This document shows, one piece after another, positions 32,855 through 40,785 of a stretch of DNA of 40,785 bases (position 1 is the first letter of the stretch; each line of letters opens with the position of its first letter). The translations under genes were made by a program, and so were the position numbers. The DNA lies in NCBI GenBank assembly GCA_009733575.1, contig ML769857.1:1-40785 (forward strand), given 5' to 3'. Source of the DNA: Gymnopus androsaceus JB14. Taxonomy: Eukaryota; Basidiomycota; Agaricomycetes; Agaricales; Omphalotaceae. Below the pieces are notes generated by a model, which saw only the letters and a program-made list of their open reading frames with translations, had not been told where the DNA came from and searched no databases.

Positions 32855-32970
32855 CGAAATACACACCGAGTATCATAAGGTATCATAAACTTCTGCAAAT
32901 ATCAATGTGCTTCATTTTTTCAACTTAAACTGTACAAACCCTAAAGTATGTAATTCCTGAATTTGACGAT

Positions 32971-33216
32971 TTAAGGTGAACGTTGACACTGAGCCGAGAA
33001 GAGGTCAAAATTTGGTGGGCAATGCAATCGCGTTTTGGCAGGAGTCGGCAATCCCCGAACCTGCACTTCCATCTCTTTCCTTGCTTGAGAGCGTTCAACT
33101 TCAGTTACAACTGTTGGATAATTTTCGAGCACCCTAATTAGTCTATATAAATGTCCCGTCCAAGCCTCAAAAGTACAAAAAAAATTGTTCACCTCTACCG
33201 GGCCAAAAAAGCCCAA
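32971..33216 (-). pseudogene. Fragment related to the one at 34551-34744
   Basis: The minus-strand frame contains VTEVERSQARKEMEVQVRG. Continuing with a one-base shift gives GIADSCQNAIALPTKF, which matches GIAGACQNLSALPTNF in the plus-strand fragment at about 34610-34670. The two copies lie in opposite orientation about 1.5 kb apart. The family is unknown. Confidence 0.4.
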
Positions 33217-33566
33217 AATGGTGAGATTTTCAAACTTGAATATTTTATTGTTCTCATCTCGCCCATGTGAATGGACAGACCTTTAAAGTACATGTATAAG
33301 AGCTTATATTATAAGTCTGAAAGGGAACGGACTCGAACTGCGTTCAGATGAAAGAGATTTATCGCAAATTTATCGTCGGATTGCACTTCTTGTACCGATT
33401 GCGGATAATTCTAATCAGAAACCCGATTACAGGCAGAAACCCTTGACTTTCCAAAAACACTATTCAGAAACCTTACCGGATCCCAAGAGCTTTCCGGAGG
33501 CACGGCGGGATTATAAATTGATAATAGATAAGATATGCACTGGTAGAAAGCAACCGCTGGACAATC

Positions 33567-33881
33567 ATGGTTCCGCTTCCTGTCATTATGGGATTGGATG
33601 GCCTCAAATCCAACTCATCTAAGTTGGGCGAGGCTTCGAAAACAGCACTAGACTACATCACGTCTCACATTCGTTTGCATTCGTTATCCCTCAAAGTCCA
33701 GACTTCAGAGGGAAATTATCTCACCAACCTCAATGTTTGGATTGAACAGGTTGACTTTACCACTGGAAATCCCGAACATAGTATGGATGACCTTATTCTC
33801 AAGGCCGCCATATGGCACAACGATATGTACTTTATTCAAAATAGTCCAATCTGTATGTACGTCAATATTGTATTAAACTAA
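33567..33881 (+). CDS. Uncharacterised open frame, 104 codons
   Basis: It starts MVPLPVIMGLDGLKSNSSKL and continues with protein-like sequence (YITSHIRLHSLSLKVQTSEG, then MDDLILKAAIWHNDMYFIQ). A likely donor, GTACGT, occurs near 33857, so the last codons are probably intronic and another exon may follow. No domain is recognised. It sits among transposon fragments and is probably one itself. Confidence 0.35.
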   Translation: MVPLPVIMGLDGLKSNSSKLGEASKTALDYITSHIRLHSLSLKVQTSEGNYLTNLNVWIEQVDFTTGNPEHSMDDLILKAAIWHNDMYFIQNSPICMYVNIVLN

Positions 33882-33946
33882 CGCTGTTCCGGACATCCAG
33901 TTATTCTATGACCTAGCTGGTGACAGCTACTGCAATGATATGCCCT

Positions 33947-34240
33947 TCACTTTGTTGGAGGCTCTTCATTTTCATCATCTACATCTTCTCTTTGTCGACG
34001 TTTGCTGGTAGGGCCTCCCCCACATGCGCAACCTTCAAGTGCTCCTGTGATACGTGCCGTTCTTGGTCGGCCTTTAGGGTTGTGCCTTAGGGGATCATGA
34101 ATTTCACCTTCACGAGCTTCATTTTCCTGGGTTCATTTAAATGAGGGAGTATGAGAAAAGCCTGCAAAAATGACATACAGAAAAAACCAAACTTGATTAA
34201 GGCCTGAGATGATATCATCTAATTGTTCCTGAGTTTGTAC
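33947..34240 (-). pseudogene. MULE-like transposase C-terminal tail
   Basis: Exon 34240-34193 reads VQTQEQLDDIISGLNQ. Intron 34127-34192 (GTTTGG...ACCCAG) joins in phase to ENEAREGEIHDPLRHNPKGR, continuing PRTARITGALEG, then CACGGGPTSKRRQRED and a stop at 33949-33947. A DP...KGRPRxxRixxxLEG block before a basic Gly-rich tail is characteristic of the C-terminus of many fungal MULE transposases. The catalytic part is absent upstream. Confidence 0.5.
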
Positions 34241-34247
34241 ACCTTTG

Positions 34248-34848
34248 TACTATCGATGTACCAGTAATGCACCCGTACCTAGTAATGCACTTTCGGAGAA
34301 AAATGTTTGCGGAGGCGCATTTCCTTTCCATTTCCCTTGAAATTTTTACTGTAAACTCTTATACATGTATTCAAAAGACCAATCTACTTACTTTTATTAT
34401 TAAATATGAGTTAAATATTCAGGACTTTTGTCAACTCAGATTATCCAGGTGCATTTGCATTCTTGAGTCTCGGTACAGAGCATCAAAGTTTTCTGTACCC
34501 TGGGAGTCACAAAATATAATTTATAGGACTATATAACATTATTGAACACACTCCAGAGGTTCCAAACAAAGATGAATGTTCAACAGCTAGCAAAGAGTGT
34601 CGAAAATGCAGCTACAGGAATTGCCGGAGCCTGCCAAAATCTGAGTGCATTGCCCACCAATTTTGAACCTGTTGTCGGATACGTACTTCCTGGCAACACC
34701 AAAACATTATCTAAAATCGCCAAACTTTGGAATTGTAAACATTAAGGTATATTCTAATATACTACAAAGTTTGAAGACAGTTCGTCAAGTATCACAAAAG
34801 TTTTTCAGTATGGACATTTCCGAGTGCATTACTGGTACATCAATAGTA
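34248..34848. repeat. Short inverted duplication around GTGCATTACTGGTACATC
   Basis: TACTATCGATGTACCAGTAATGCAC (34251-34275) reappears inverted at about 34823-34847 with one change. It lies at the beginning of the MULE-like fragment on one side and in unrecognised sequence on the other, so an inverted duplication of part of this gene is likely. Confidence 0.45.
34551..34744 (+). pseudogene. Fragment related to the one at 32971-33216
   Basis: The plus-strand frame reads FQTKMNVQQLAKSVENAATG, then IAGACQNLSALPTNFEPVVG and LPGNTKTLSKIAKLWN, ending at TAA 34743-34745. It shares the GIA-(x)-CQN-(x)-ALPT(N/K)F block with the inverted fragment 1.5 kb away. No domain is recognised. Confidence 0.35.
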
Positions 34849-34970
34849 AAAGTTGTTGGATGCTATATGTATGTAGACGCCCTTTGTTTTGCATTCCAAT
34901 TTGGTTTAGCTCTTTTTTTTGTTCATGTGACTGCGTAGTTTATCAACCCCGCATTCCCACACTTCCCCCT

Positions 34971-35154
34971 CAGCTGTTGCTCTCATCTTGTTTGACATCT
35001 GAGGGGTAAGTTTTTCTGCTTTCAATACCTATGAACTCGTACTTATATTTGTTTAGTTTTTGTTTCCGTTCTCATTCCTTAGGTGATTGAATAACAGCTG
35101 TTGCTCTCATCTTGTTAACATCTGAGAGTTTTTGTTTCCGTTCTCATTCCTCAG
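34971..35154. repeat. Tandem duplicate, one copy lacking an intron-like 51-bp segment
   Basis: Copy 1 (34971-35082) and copy 2 (35095-35154) share CAGCTGTTGCTCTCATCTTG at the start and TTTTTGTTTCCGTTCTCATT near the end. Copy 1 contains 35006-35056, GTAAGT...TTGTTTAG, which is missing from copy 2 exactly at its GT and AG boundaries. One substitution and one small deletion separate the rest. No reading frame is recognised around it. Confidence 0.65.
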
Positions 35155-35457
35155 ACTTGACCTCCAACAGGTTATGGGCCTCTAAACCTCTGGTCTTTTT
35201 TAGGAACTTTTTCGGCGAACAAAAAATGGTTTAACGTCACTGTACAGCTCAAAACTCGGGGTTTTTTGATGGAATCGTGTTTCTGGTTTTTATGTGCAAA
35301 CATGGACAATTTGGGCAGTCCGTATGGGTACGATCCTGACAAACAGCATCCATACCATTGATTGACACAAAATGCTTCAATACCCCAATATCTGCACTGC
35401 AAAATCATTCCTTGATTCCTCGACAACCCAACACTACACCTGCAATGGTCCTCACAG

Positions 35458-36242
35458 ATGGTTGGCAATCCTGGTCAAGCGGCTTACATACAGAATCAGA
35501 CTCAATCATCCATGCCTTCTTTATTGTCATTTCCCCAATCCATTTCAAACACATTTCAGAGTGTATTACCAAATGTACAAAATTTTTTCCAACGAAATGT
35601 CCCTCTTCCTGTACATACTCCCGCTCCTCCTGCTCCTTTACCTACCACCATTGCTCCTCATGCTTGTGTACCTACTGTCACTGCTCCCATGAATCCAACT
35701 CCACGACCTTTGCCTTATTCTGCTTCTGCACCATTGCATCCCCTAAATGTGTCTGAGTGATTGCGCTCTCAACATTCCTTGGCTTTGATGCGCATTTCCG
35801 TGCACTTGCTAATCATTTCCGAACCTGATTTTTCTTCTAACCTTTCTTGTTCATGTTGTCTGATGTCACTTACAAGTTTTGTACCTTCACCAAAACCTTA
35901 CATTCATTTACCTTATCAAGCTAATATGTACCAGTACCTATTGCAGCTGCCCAACCACCAAGAGCCCCAGGTGCCAAGTCACCCCCCATCTGCAGTGGTA
36001 CAGCAGTACAACTCTCGCATCCAGCATCTGCAACCTTACCAACCCTATGCTACCGCTCATCTAGCAACCATAGGCGAGGATGCTATGATTGCTGGTTAAT
36101 TCAACCTCTGCACTCATTCTGTACTGCCGGCACCTGGAAATCCTGTACCGAGCACATTGCATCCCGGAGTCACGCCCCAACCACCAGCACACCTACCTGG
36201 AGTTGTGCAGCAAATGCCAGTGCACCCAGGATACATGCAATA
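35458..36242 (+). pseudogene. Proline/glutamine-rich protein remnant
   Basis: Frame 35458-35760 (MVGNPGQAAYIQNQTQSSM, then VPLPVHTPAPPAPLPTTIAP) stops at TGA. The same style resumes at about 35900-36099 (HLPYQANMYQYLLQLPNHQE, then PYQPYATAHLATIGED), and in a third frame at 36120-36242 (TVLPAPGNPVPSTLHPGVTP, then GVVQQMPVHPGYMQ and a stop). The pieces look like one low-complexity protein cut by frameshifts. It ends where the inverted minisatellite array begins. The family was not recognised. Confidence 0.4.
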
Positions 36243-36243
36243 G

Positions 36244-36408
36244 GATAACTGGTAATCACATGTGGAAAGTGCCTGGCTGGCAGGATAAATGGTAAATAAG
36301 CATAGGAAGCACCCACCAAATCAGGCAATGAGTGCGGAAGGTATCTGCAGACGGTTACGGAGTGTGAGAAACATCAGCGGGCGGTTAACAAGCACAGGGA
36401 GTGTCTGG
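36244..36408. repeat. Subterminal repeat array, left arm (165 bp)
   Basis: Diverged units of 30-40 bp contain a GGTAATnAG...GGGARGTG core. The whole array is the reverse complement of 38951-39115, with about 80-85 percent agreement by eye. Together they bound about 2.87 kb. Clustered short repeats near both ends in opposite orientation are typical of the subterminal regions of large DNA transposons. Confidence 0.7.
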
Positions 36409-36908
36409 AAATGGGCCAAGGCCTGACACCATGGTTCTGGATGCTGATGTCTTGAAAGCTAAGAAGAATATGCTTGAGCTTCAGTTTATACTTATGGATA
36501 TATCATTTAGTGTCTGATCAGATGTACACTCATTCAAAGCATCAAAGACTTGGAGGATACCCATATACATTGCAATTATAACTGTTATCATTGATAAGGA
36601 TGTCATGGAAGCATTGAGCAAGCTGCAGCTGCTCTGGTGACTGCCACCACAGGCCGATGACTATAAAATTGTCATTGAAGCAAAGTTTATACTGCTACAA
36701 AGGATCCTCCTTGTGTAAATCTTGGAGCTTTTTTATAACACTTGCAATATCACCACCAAGTGCAGAAACCACCTCCCATGCTTCACATTTCACAGTGCTC
36801 ACGATATTTGAGATCTGTCATGGCTCTAGAATATTTCTGGGAACACAATCTCATAGGATAGCCTGTACCTGATTGCAATTTAGAGTATCACGAAGATTTG
36901 CAACAATC

Positions 36909-37930
36909 TCATGATGAGCTGCAGTAGGAAATGAAGGAGCTGCCAGGCTGTTCCTCCAGGAGAATCTCTGGTGTATAGTTGTGCTCCCAGGCAATAGTTG
37001 TAACCTGCCACATAGTTGTTCCAAATACGCAGTTGAGATTGACATGTGCTTCACAGTCAGTGTGTCCTGACTCTCCAACATGATGATCTGCTGGATCAAT
37101 GTTGAGACAATGAGCAGATTTAGCATGTACATCACAGAATGAGTTTATGGATTTCACCATTATCATTCTTCTTGGATTGCCCCCTATGCCAGCAGTGTCC
37201 AAGCTGTTTATGGTAATCAAAAATAGCAAGAATAGCAGTATCAAGAGAGTCAAATGTTGATCCAATGTGAATGGAAGGGATGATGTTAACATTGGAGCAT
37301 GAAGCAACAGGATGACATCATAATGATTGTGAGATGGAGAAACTGAGTGGTGCTTATTCAATGAATTGGTAAAAGGTTTTATTTCCATAATATCAGGATC
37401 AATGATCTTGTTCCTCCCTTCTTTCTTGATAGCAAAGGCATGAGGAATATTTGTAATATTAAGATCTACATCTATCACTTTTGTCTTCACTGTCATCTCC
37501 TGTTTTGCTTTCTTTGTTGATACTTTCTCTTTCTTTACCATGGGTGAAGGAATTTAAGTTGTAAGATCAATGATCTCAGCAGGATGGGAGGGCAGTGATG
37601 AAGTAAGATTGAACAGCATGGGAGTGGGAGCAGTCAGGTTCAATAATGAAGTAGAGATAGGCAGCAGAGGTACTGGAGGCATTGATGGAGCATATGGGGG
37701 CAGTTCCAAAATTGGTGAAGGTGATGTGGGCAACAAGGGAGCCGGTTGCAAAATTGCTGCAGTCAAAGTCTGGCTAACAAATTTGAATATTGGATGCTTA
37801 TTCTAAGGGCAGTTTACTTAGTAACTAATAAACACCTTGATAAAAATTCACTTACAGTGGGCGCAAACAAATTGTAGTCAGAGTAGTTAACAAAAAATCC
37901 AAGCAAGACACTCTCAGGCTCTGGTAGTAC
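36909..37930 (-). pseudogene. Unrecognised gene remnant between the inverted arrays
   Basis: Exon 37930-37856 reads VLPEPESVLLGFFVNYSDYN, then LFAPT. Intron 37803-37855 (GTAAGT...CCTTAG, 53 bp) joins in phase to NKHPIFKFVSQTLTAAILQP and a Pro-rich stretch. An in-frame TAA at about 37554 separates EIIDLTT from a basic segment in the same frame (MVKKEKVSTKKAKQEMTVKT) that runs on to 36909. The Lys-rich part and the later HVGESGHTDCEAHVNLNC segment suggest a DNA-associated transposon protein, but I cannot assign a family. From 36409 to 36908 nothing else is supported. Confidence 0.4.
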
Positions 37931-38080
37931 TCATATAGTGCAAGGACAAACCCAGCTTGATTTAGGCTAGAATGAGAATTAATCAGTCATCATAGAGTGT
38001 ATCTGACTAGAATATGGATATACAGATGAACACTGCAAAGCTATGAAATGGTAACTCAAAAGGACATACAAAGCACATTC

Positions 38081-38317
38081 TCAATACTCTTGAGATGTGT
38101 TGTTGGTCCAACTGGGGACAAATGGATCTATCCAAGATTCAACATAGCTGTAAGCAGCTACTCCACAACTCAGCAACCAATATCCATGTTGCTCAAGCTC
38201 TTCTTCTACAACTGATTGAGGCAAAGAAATATCAGAGCCTGAAAGAAGATCTTGCAATGTGTCAGGCCTTGGCTCATTTCCAGACAGTCCCACTTGCATA
38301 CTTTTTGCCCTTTGCAT
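38081..38317 (-). pseudogene. Short coding remnant inside the inverted-array unit
   Basis: The minus-strand frame reads SMQVGLSGNEPRPDTLQDLL, then DISLPQSVVEEELEQHGYWL and WIDPFVPSW. It looks protein-like and lies upstream of the 37930 exon on the same strand, so it may be an earlier exon of the same lost gene. No domain was recognised, and 38318-38950 holds no other gene that I can support. Confidence 0.3.
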
Positions 38318-38950
38318 ATGATTTGATCATTTCAAAAAGAAAAGATTGATGGTGTCAGTCACCAAAGAGCTTCGGATGTTCCCCAGTGGCCAGAGCATTC
38401 AACAAAGCCTGACTCCATCAATCATAACTTTCAGAAGTTGCAATTGAGGCAAGTTATAGTTACACAAGCTCAGTAGAGGGTTTCAGGGAAAGGGAAATGA
38501 GGGCTGTATTCAGTAAACTAAGTACAGAGCACTAAGTAGTACTAGATTAGATACATCAACTGGCTATGAGATGGCAATGAGATGGGGTACAGCAGAGGTA
38601 ATACAGTATGAGGGACATTAAAATGAGAGGATTTTATCAGTGTAAGGTACAAGTTCAAGAAGATAACTACTTATCTGCTGTTATCCAGATTTAAATATTC
38701 TTATGCTTCACCAAGTGAGCCAGGCGCGGTGCATGTGTTGAAAGCAAGTGGCGAGATGATGTTGTTACAAAATTAGTGACTGAAGGCTCTGTGCCTATGA
38801 AAGGTGAGCAACGGAGAAGAGGAATGGTAGCATGAGGGGAATGTGAGTGAAGAACTGGTGAAGAACAACAAACAAACAATCCGGGTGGTTTGAAGCTGAT
38901 GTAAGCCAATTCCCCATTTGGGCATCATGTGTAAAGGATGAAAAGTCAAA

Positions 38951-39115
38951 ACCTGACACTCCCTGTGCTCATTAAGCACCCACTGATGTTTCCCACGCTC
39001 TGTAACCCTCTGCAGATACCTCCCACACTCATTACCTAAAATGCGGGCACTTCCCATGCTTATTTACCATTTATCCTGCCTGCCGGGCACTTTCTATATG
39101 TGATTACCAGTTGTC
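38951..39115. repeat. Subterminal repeat array, right arm (165 bp)
   Basis: Inverted partner of 36244-36408 and of equal length. The unit core here reads CACTCCCTGTGCTCATTAAG, with later degenerate units CACGCTCTGTAACC, CACACTCATTACC and CATGCTTATTTACC at 30-40-bp steps. Two further weak units extend to about 39160. Confidence 0.7.
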
Positions 39116-39175
39116 CTGCCTTCCAGGTGCCTCCTGCACTTGATAACCATCCATCAGGCCCTCCTGACAACTTAC

Positions 39176-39332
39176 ACAGCCACCTAAAGTGTATAAGTAG
39201 ACCAGTGTTCTACTAAAGGCCTAAGCCTTAAGTACATAGGCCTTATGTTAAGGCCTTAACATAAGGCTTTAGGATTTCCCTCGGATCCATTAAGGCCTTA
39301 ACCCTTCCGAAAGGGCTTAAGTGGCTGTGTCC
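39176..39332. repeat. Inverted-repeat block with a perfect 28-bp palindrome
   Basis: ACAGCCACCTAAAG near 39178 pairs with CTTAAGTGGCTGT at 39318-39330. Between them a 28-bp perfect palindrome (39240-39267, centred on AAGGCCTT) and several extra AGGCCTTA motifs occur. No target duplication is visible. It lies 80 bp before the hAT gene and could be that element's 5' subterminal region. Confidence 0.6.
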
Positions 39333-39414
39333 CGAGAGCCAAAGCGAAATATGTACGTATATAGGAAATATGTACGTATGTAAGAATAAACTTTTGGTTT
39401 TTACCTTTAACTCA

Positions 39415-40785
39415 ATGTCTACGAAGGCTAACGTTCTCTGGAAGTATTTCCATAAAGGAGAAAAGCAAAATTCAGCTCACTATGCAACCTACTGCCTCGG
39501 TTGTCTTAATAATGCCAAGGAATCTTTGAGAGAAGATTACGAGGAAAGAGTTCGGGATGCTGATGAAGCGACGCGTTTCAATGAGGAACAAAAGTGGTTT
39601 GACGATGGTGCGTACAACTGGCATCAATCCAATGACTTACTGATACTATAATCATCTTTTTTCCTTAGCTTGTCAGGCTGTACCAAGTGTTCGAGGCGAC
39701 AAACATGCATTTATTGCCCATTTAATCGGATCGAAAGCAAATAAAGAGTGCGAACATGCTTCTGAAGAAGCTAAATCGGAGGCTAGAGCCCAACGCCATG
39801 CAGAGCGCGATACCGCATCGAAAAAAGCTCCTCGGACAACACAGACAAAATGAAAACTTGCCGAAATGAACTCCCAGTCCAACGAACCTTCAGCCAGCAC
39901 TAGCACCCAGCCGCCTCCAAAAAAAGCGAAAAAACAATTGCTCAAGACTTACAATGCGCTCAATATGCCTTTCGGAGATGACGAGAAATGCGCGGTACAA
40001 GCCCAGGCACTCCGTGCAATTGTAGCAACAAACTCGCCAGAGACTCTTTTCGAGAATCCGGAAATGTTGAAGCTGTTTGCAATGCTTCGCAAGGAATCTC
40101 CAGCTGTAATACTGACGGCGAGGGTAGTTGGTGGACGTCTCTTGAACGATGCTGCAGAGAAGGCAAATGACAAGCTGAAAAGAGTGATGAAAATCAGAGA
40201 ACTTGGGCTTGTGTGAGTCAATTCAATACTTTACCTTATTCTTCCCTATACTGAAGCCTTCAAAATAGTCAAGATGGATGGAAATCGAGGAAAAAGGACT
40301 CTTTGAATGGTTTATGTACCAATGTCGATTTCAAAGTAAGCGAGAAATTCAACTTACATCAGTATACAATTTCTGATGGTCCCAAGACCTATCCAATTGA
40401 TATCATGGATGAACGGCAGACAACAAGGATGGCCCTGCCCAATGTCAGCAATTCGAGGAAACAATTGATCGCATTGAGATGGAATATGACTGTACCGTCA
40501 TCTATTTCCTGACCGATGCTGATGGTGGTAGCAAAAAGGGCGTATTCTCCTCGTGAAAAAACGGCCTCACTTGCTCGCTCCATCATGTTGGTCCCACCAG
40601 GTACGATCCGCTCTAACTCCTATATCAATTTCTTACCAACGTATCTGCCAGTTCCAGCTTCAACTCGGTGACTACTTCAAAGTGTACACGTTCGGTGCCA
40701 AGGTAGCTGAAGAGGCAACATTCCTCATCGGCTGGCTGAATAATCATGGAAAGGTCCGTAAAATCTTCGACAAGGCCCAAGCAAG
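39415..40785 (+). pseudogene. hAT-superfamily transposase with BED-like finger, decayed, runs off the window
   Basis: It starts at ATG 39415 (MSTKANVLWKYFHKGEKQNS). W..F.KG...N..HYATYCLGC is a BED-like zinc finger. Intron 39608-39668 joins DD to ACQAVPSVRGDKHAFIAHLI. An in-frame TGA at 39851-39853 interrupts the exon, which resumes in the same frame as KLAEMNSQ. Intron 40215 to about 40270 leads to DGWKSRKKDSLNGLCTNVDF. Then come EETIDRIEMEYDC, IYFLTDADGGSKKG, a one-base shift, RPHLLAPSCWSHQ, an intron ending CCAG, and FQLQLGDYFKVYTFGAKVAE with IGWLNNHGKVRKIFD. The DGW, DADGGSKKGR, CxxHQ and LGDYFKV blocks mark the catalytic RNase H-like domain of basidiomycete hAT transposases. One stop and at least two frameshifts show it is inactive. 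The C-terminal dimerisation region lies beyond the edge. Confidence 0.8.

Noticed and set aside
36244..36408. CRISPR array
   Set aside because: Units are diverged, spacing varies between 30 and 40 bp, the sequence is eukaryotic, and an inverted partner exists at 38951-39115.

Overview
The window looks like a repeat-dense, gene-poor stretch of a filamentous basidiomycete genome, most likely an agaricomycete. The evidence is short introns (about 50-60 nt, GTRNGT...YAG) that keep frame across many exons, a FunK1-type kinase fragment, a MATA-type HMG-box gene, a pepsin-like protease with a GC-AG intron, and a large OrsD/RecQ-like helicase gene of the kind that forms big families in these fungi. 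I saw no bacterial operon signals, rRNA, tRNA, CRISPR or telomere repeats. The species cannot be named from the sequence.

Layout. 1-4.35 kb: remains of transposon-associated genes on the + strand. They include a C2H2 N-terminal module that matches the start of the big gene at 32.7 kb, and a decayed member of an agaricomycete family that I recall as dioxygenase-like. 4.35-7.25 kb: AT-rich, no gene seen. 7.25-13.2 kb: a tandem repeat, a CFEM-like gene end, a FunK1 fragment, a gag-like fragment and at least six inverted-repeat elements of several families. Target-site duplications are readable for TA (Tc1/mariner-like), TTA/TAA (PIF/Harbinger-like) and, less surely, GATC (foldback). 13.6-17.1 kb: two probably intact genes of unknown function, transcribed divergently from a 645-bp foldback element. 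A second 645-bp copy lies inverted downstream. 17-24 kb: an aspartic protease pseudogene and an HMG-box pseudogene, both broken mainly by small indels. 24-26.9 kb: nothing firm apart from an inverted repeat.

26.9-32.7 kb (- strand): the centrepiece, a gene of more than ten exons. Its N-terminal 1,087 codons form one open frame across seven introns. They encode three CxxxxC...H...H zinc fingers, a long linker, and a segment carrying the residue constellation of a tyrosine recombinase (R874, K908, R998, H1032, Y1041 in my exon model). A RecQ-like helicase with a cysteine-rich tail follows. The helicase core has two apparent frameshifts and two atypical motifs, so this copy may be dead even though the recombinase half is open. 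Recombinase plus helicase plus DNA-binding fingers in one gene, with a related N-terminus elsewhere in the window, is my best candidate for an under-described mobile element system.

32.7-40.8 kb: fragments of a MULE-like C-terminus and of unrecognised genes, a nearly intron-free tandem copy of a short segment, a roughly 2.9-kb unit bounded by 165-bp inverted minisatellite-like arrays, and a degenerate hAT transposase with a BED-like finger that runs off the right edge. Most genes here are interrupted; the intact candidates are 13631-14843 (-), 15578-16030 (+) and the N-terminal half of the 26934-32689 gene.
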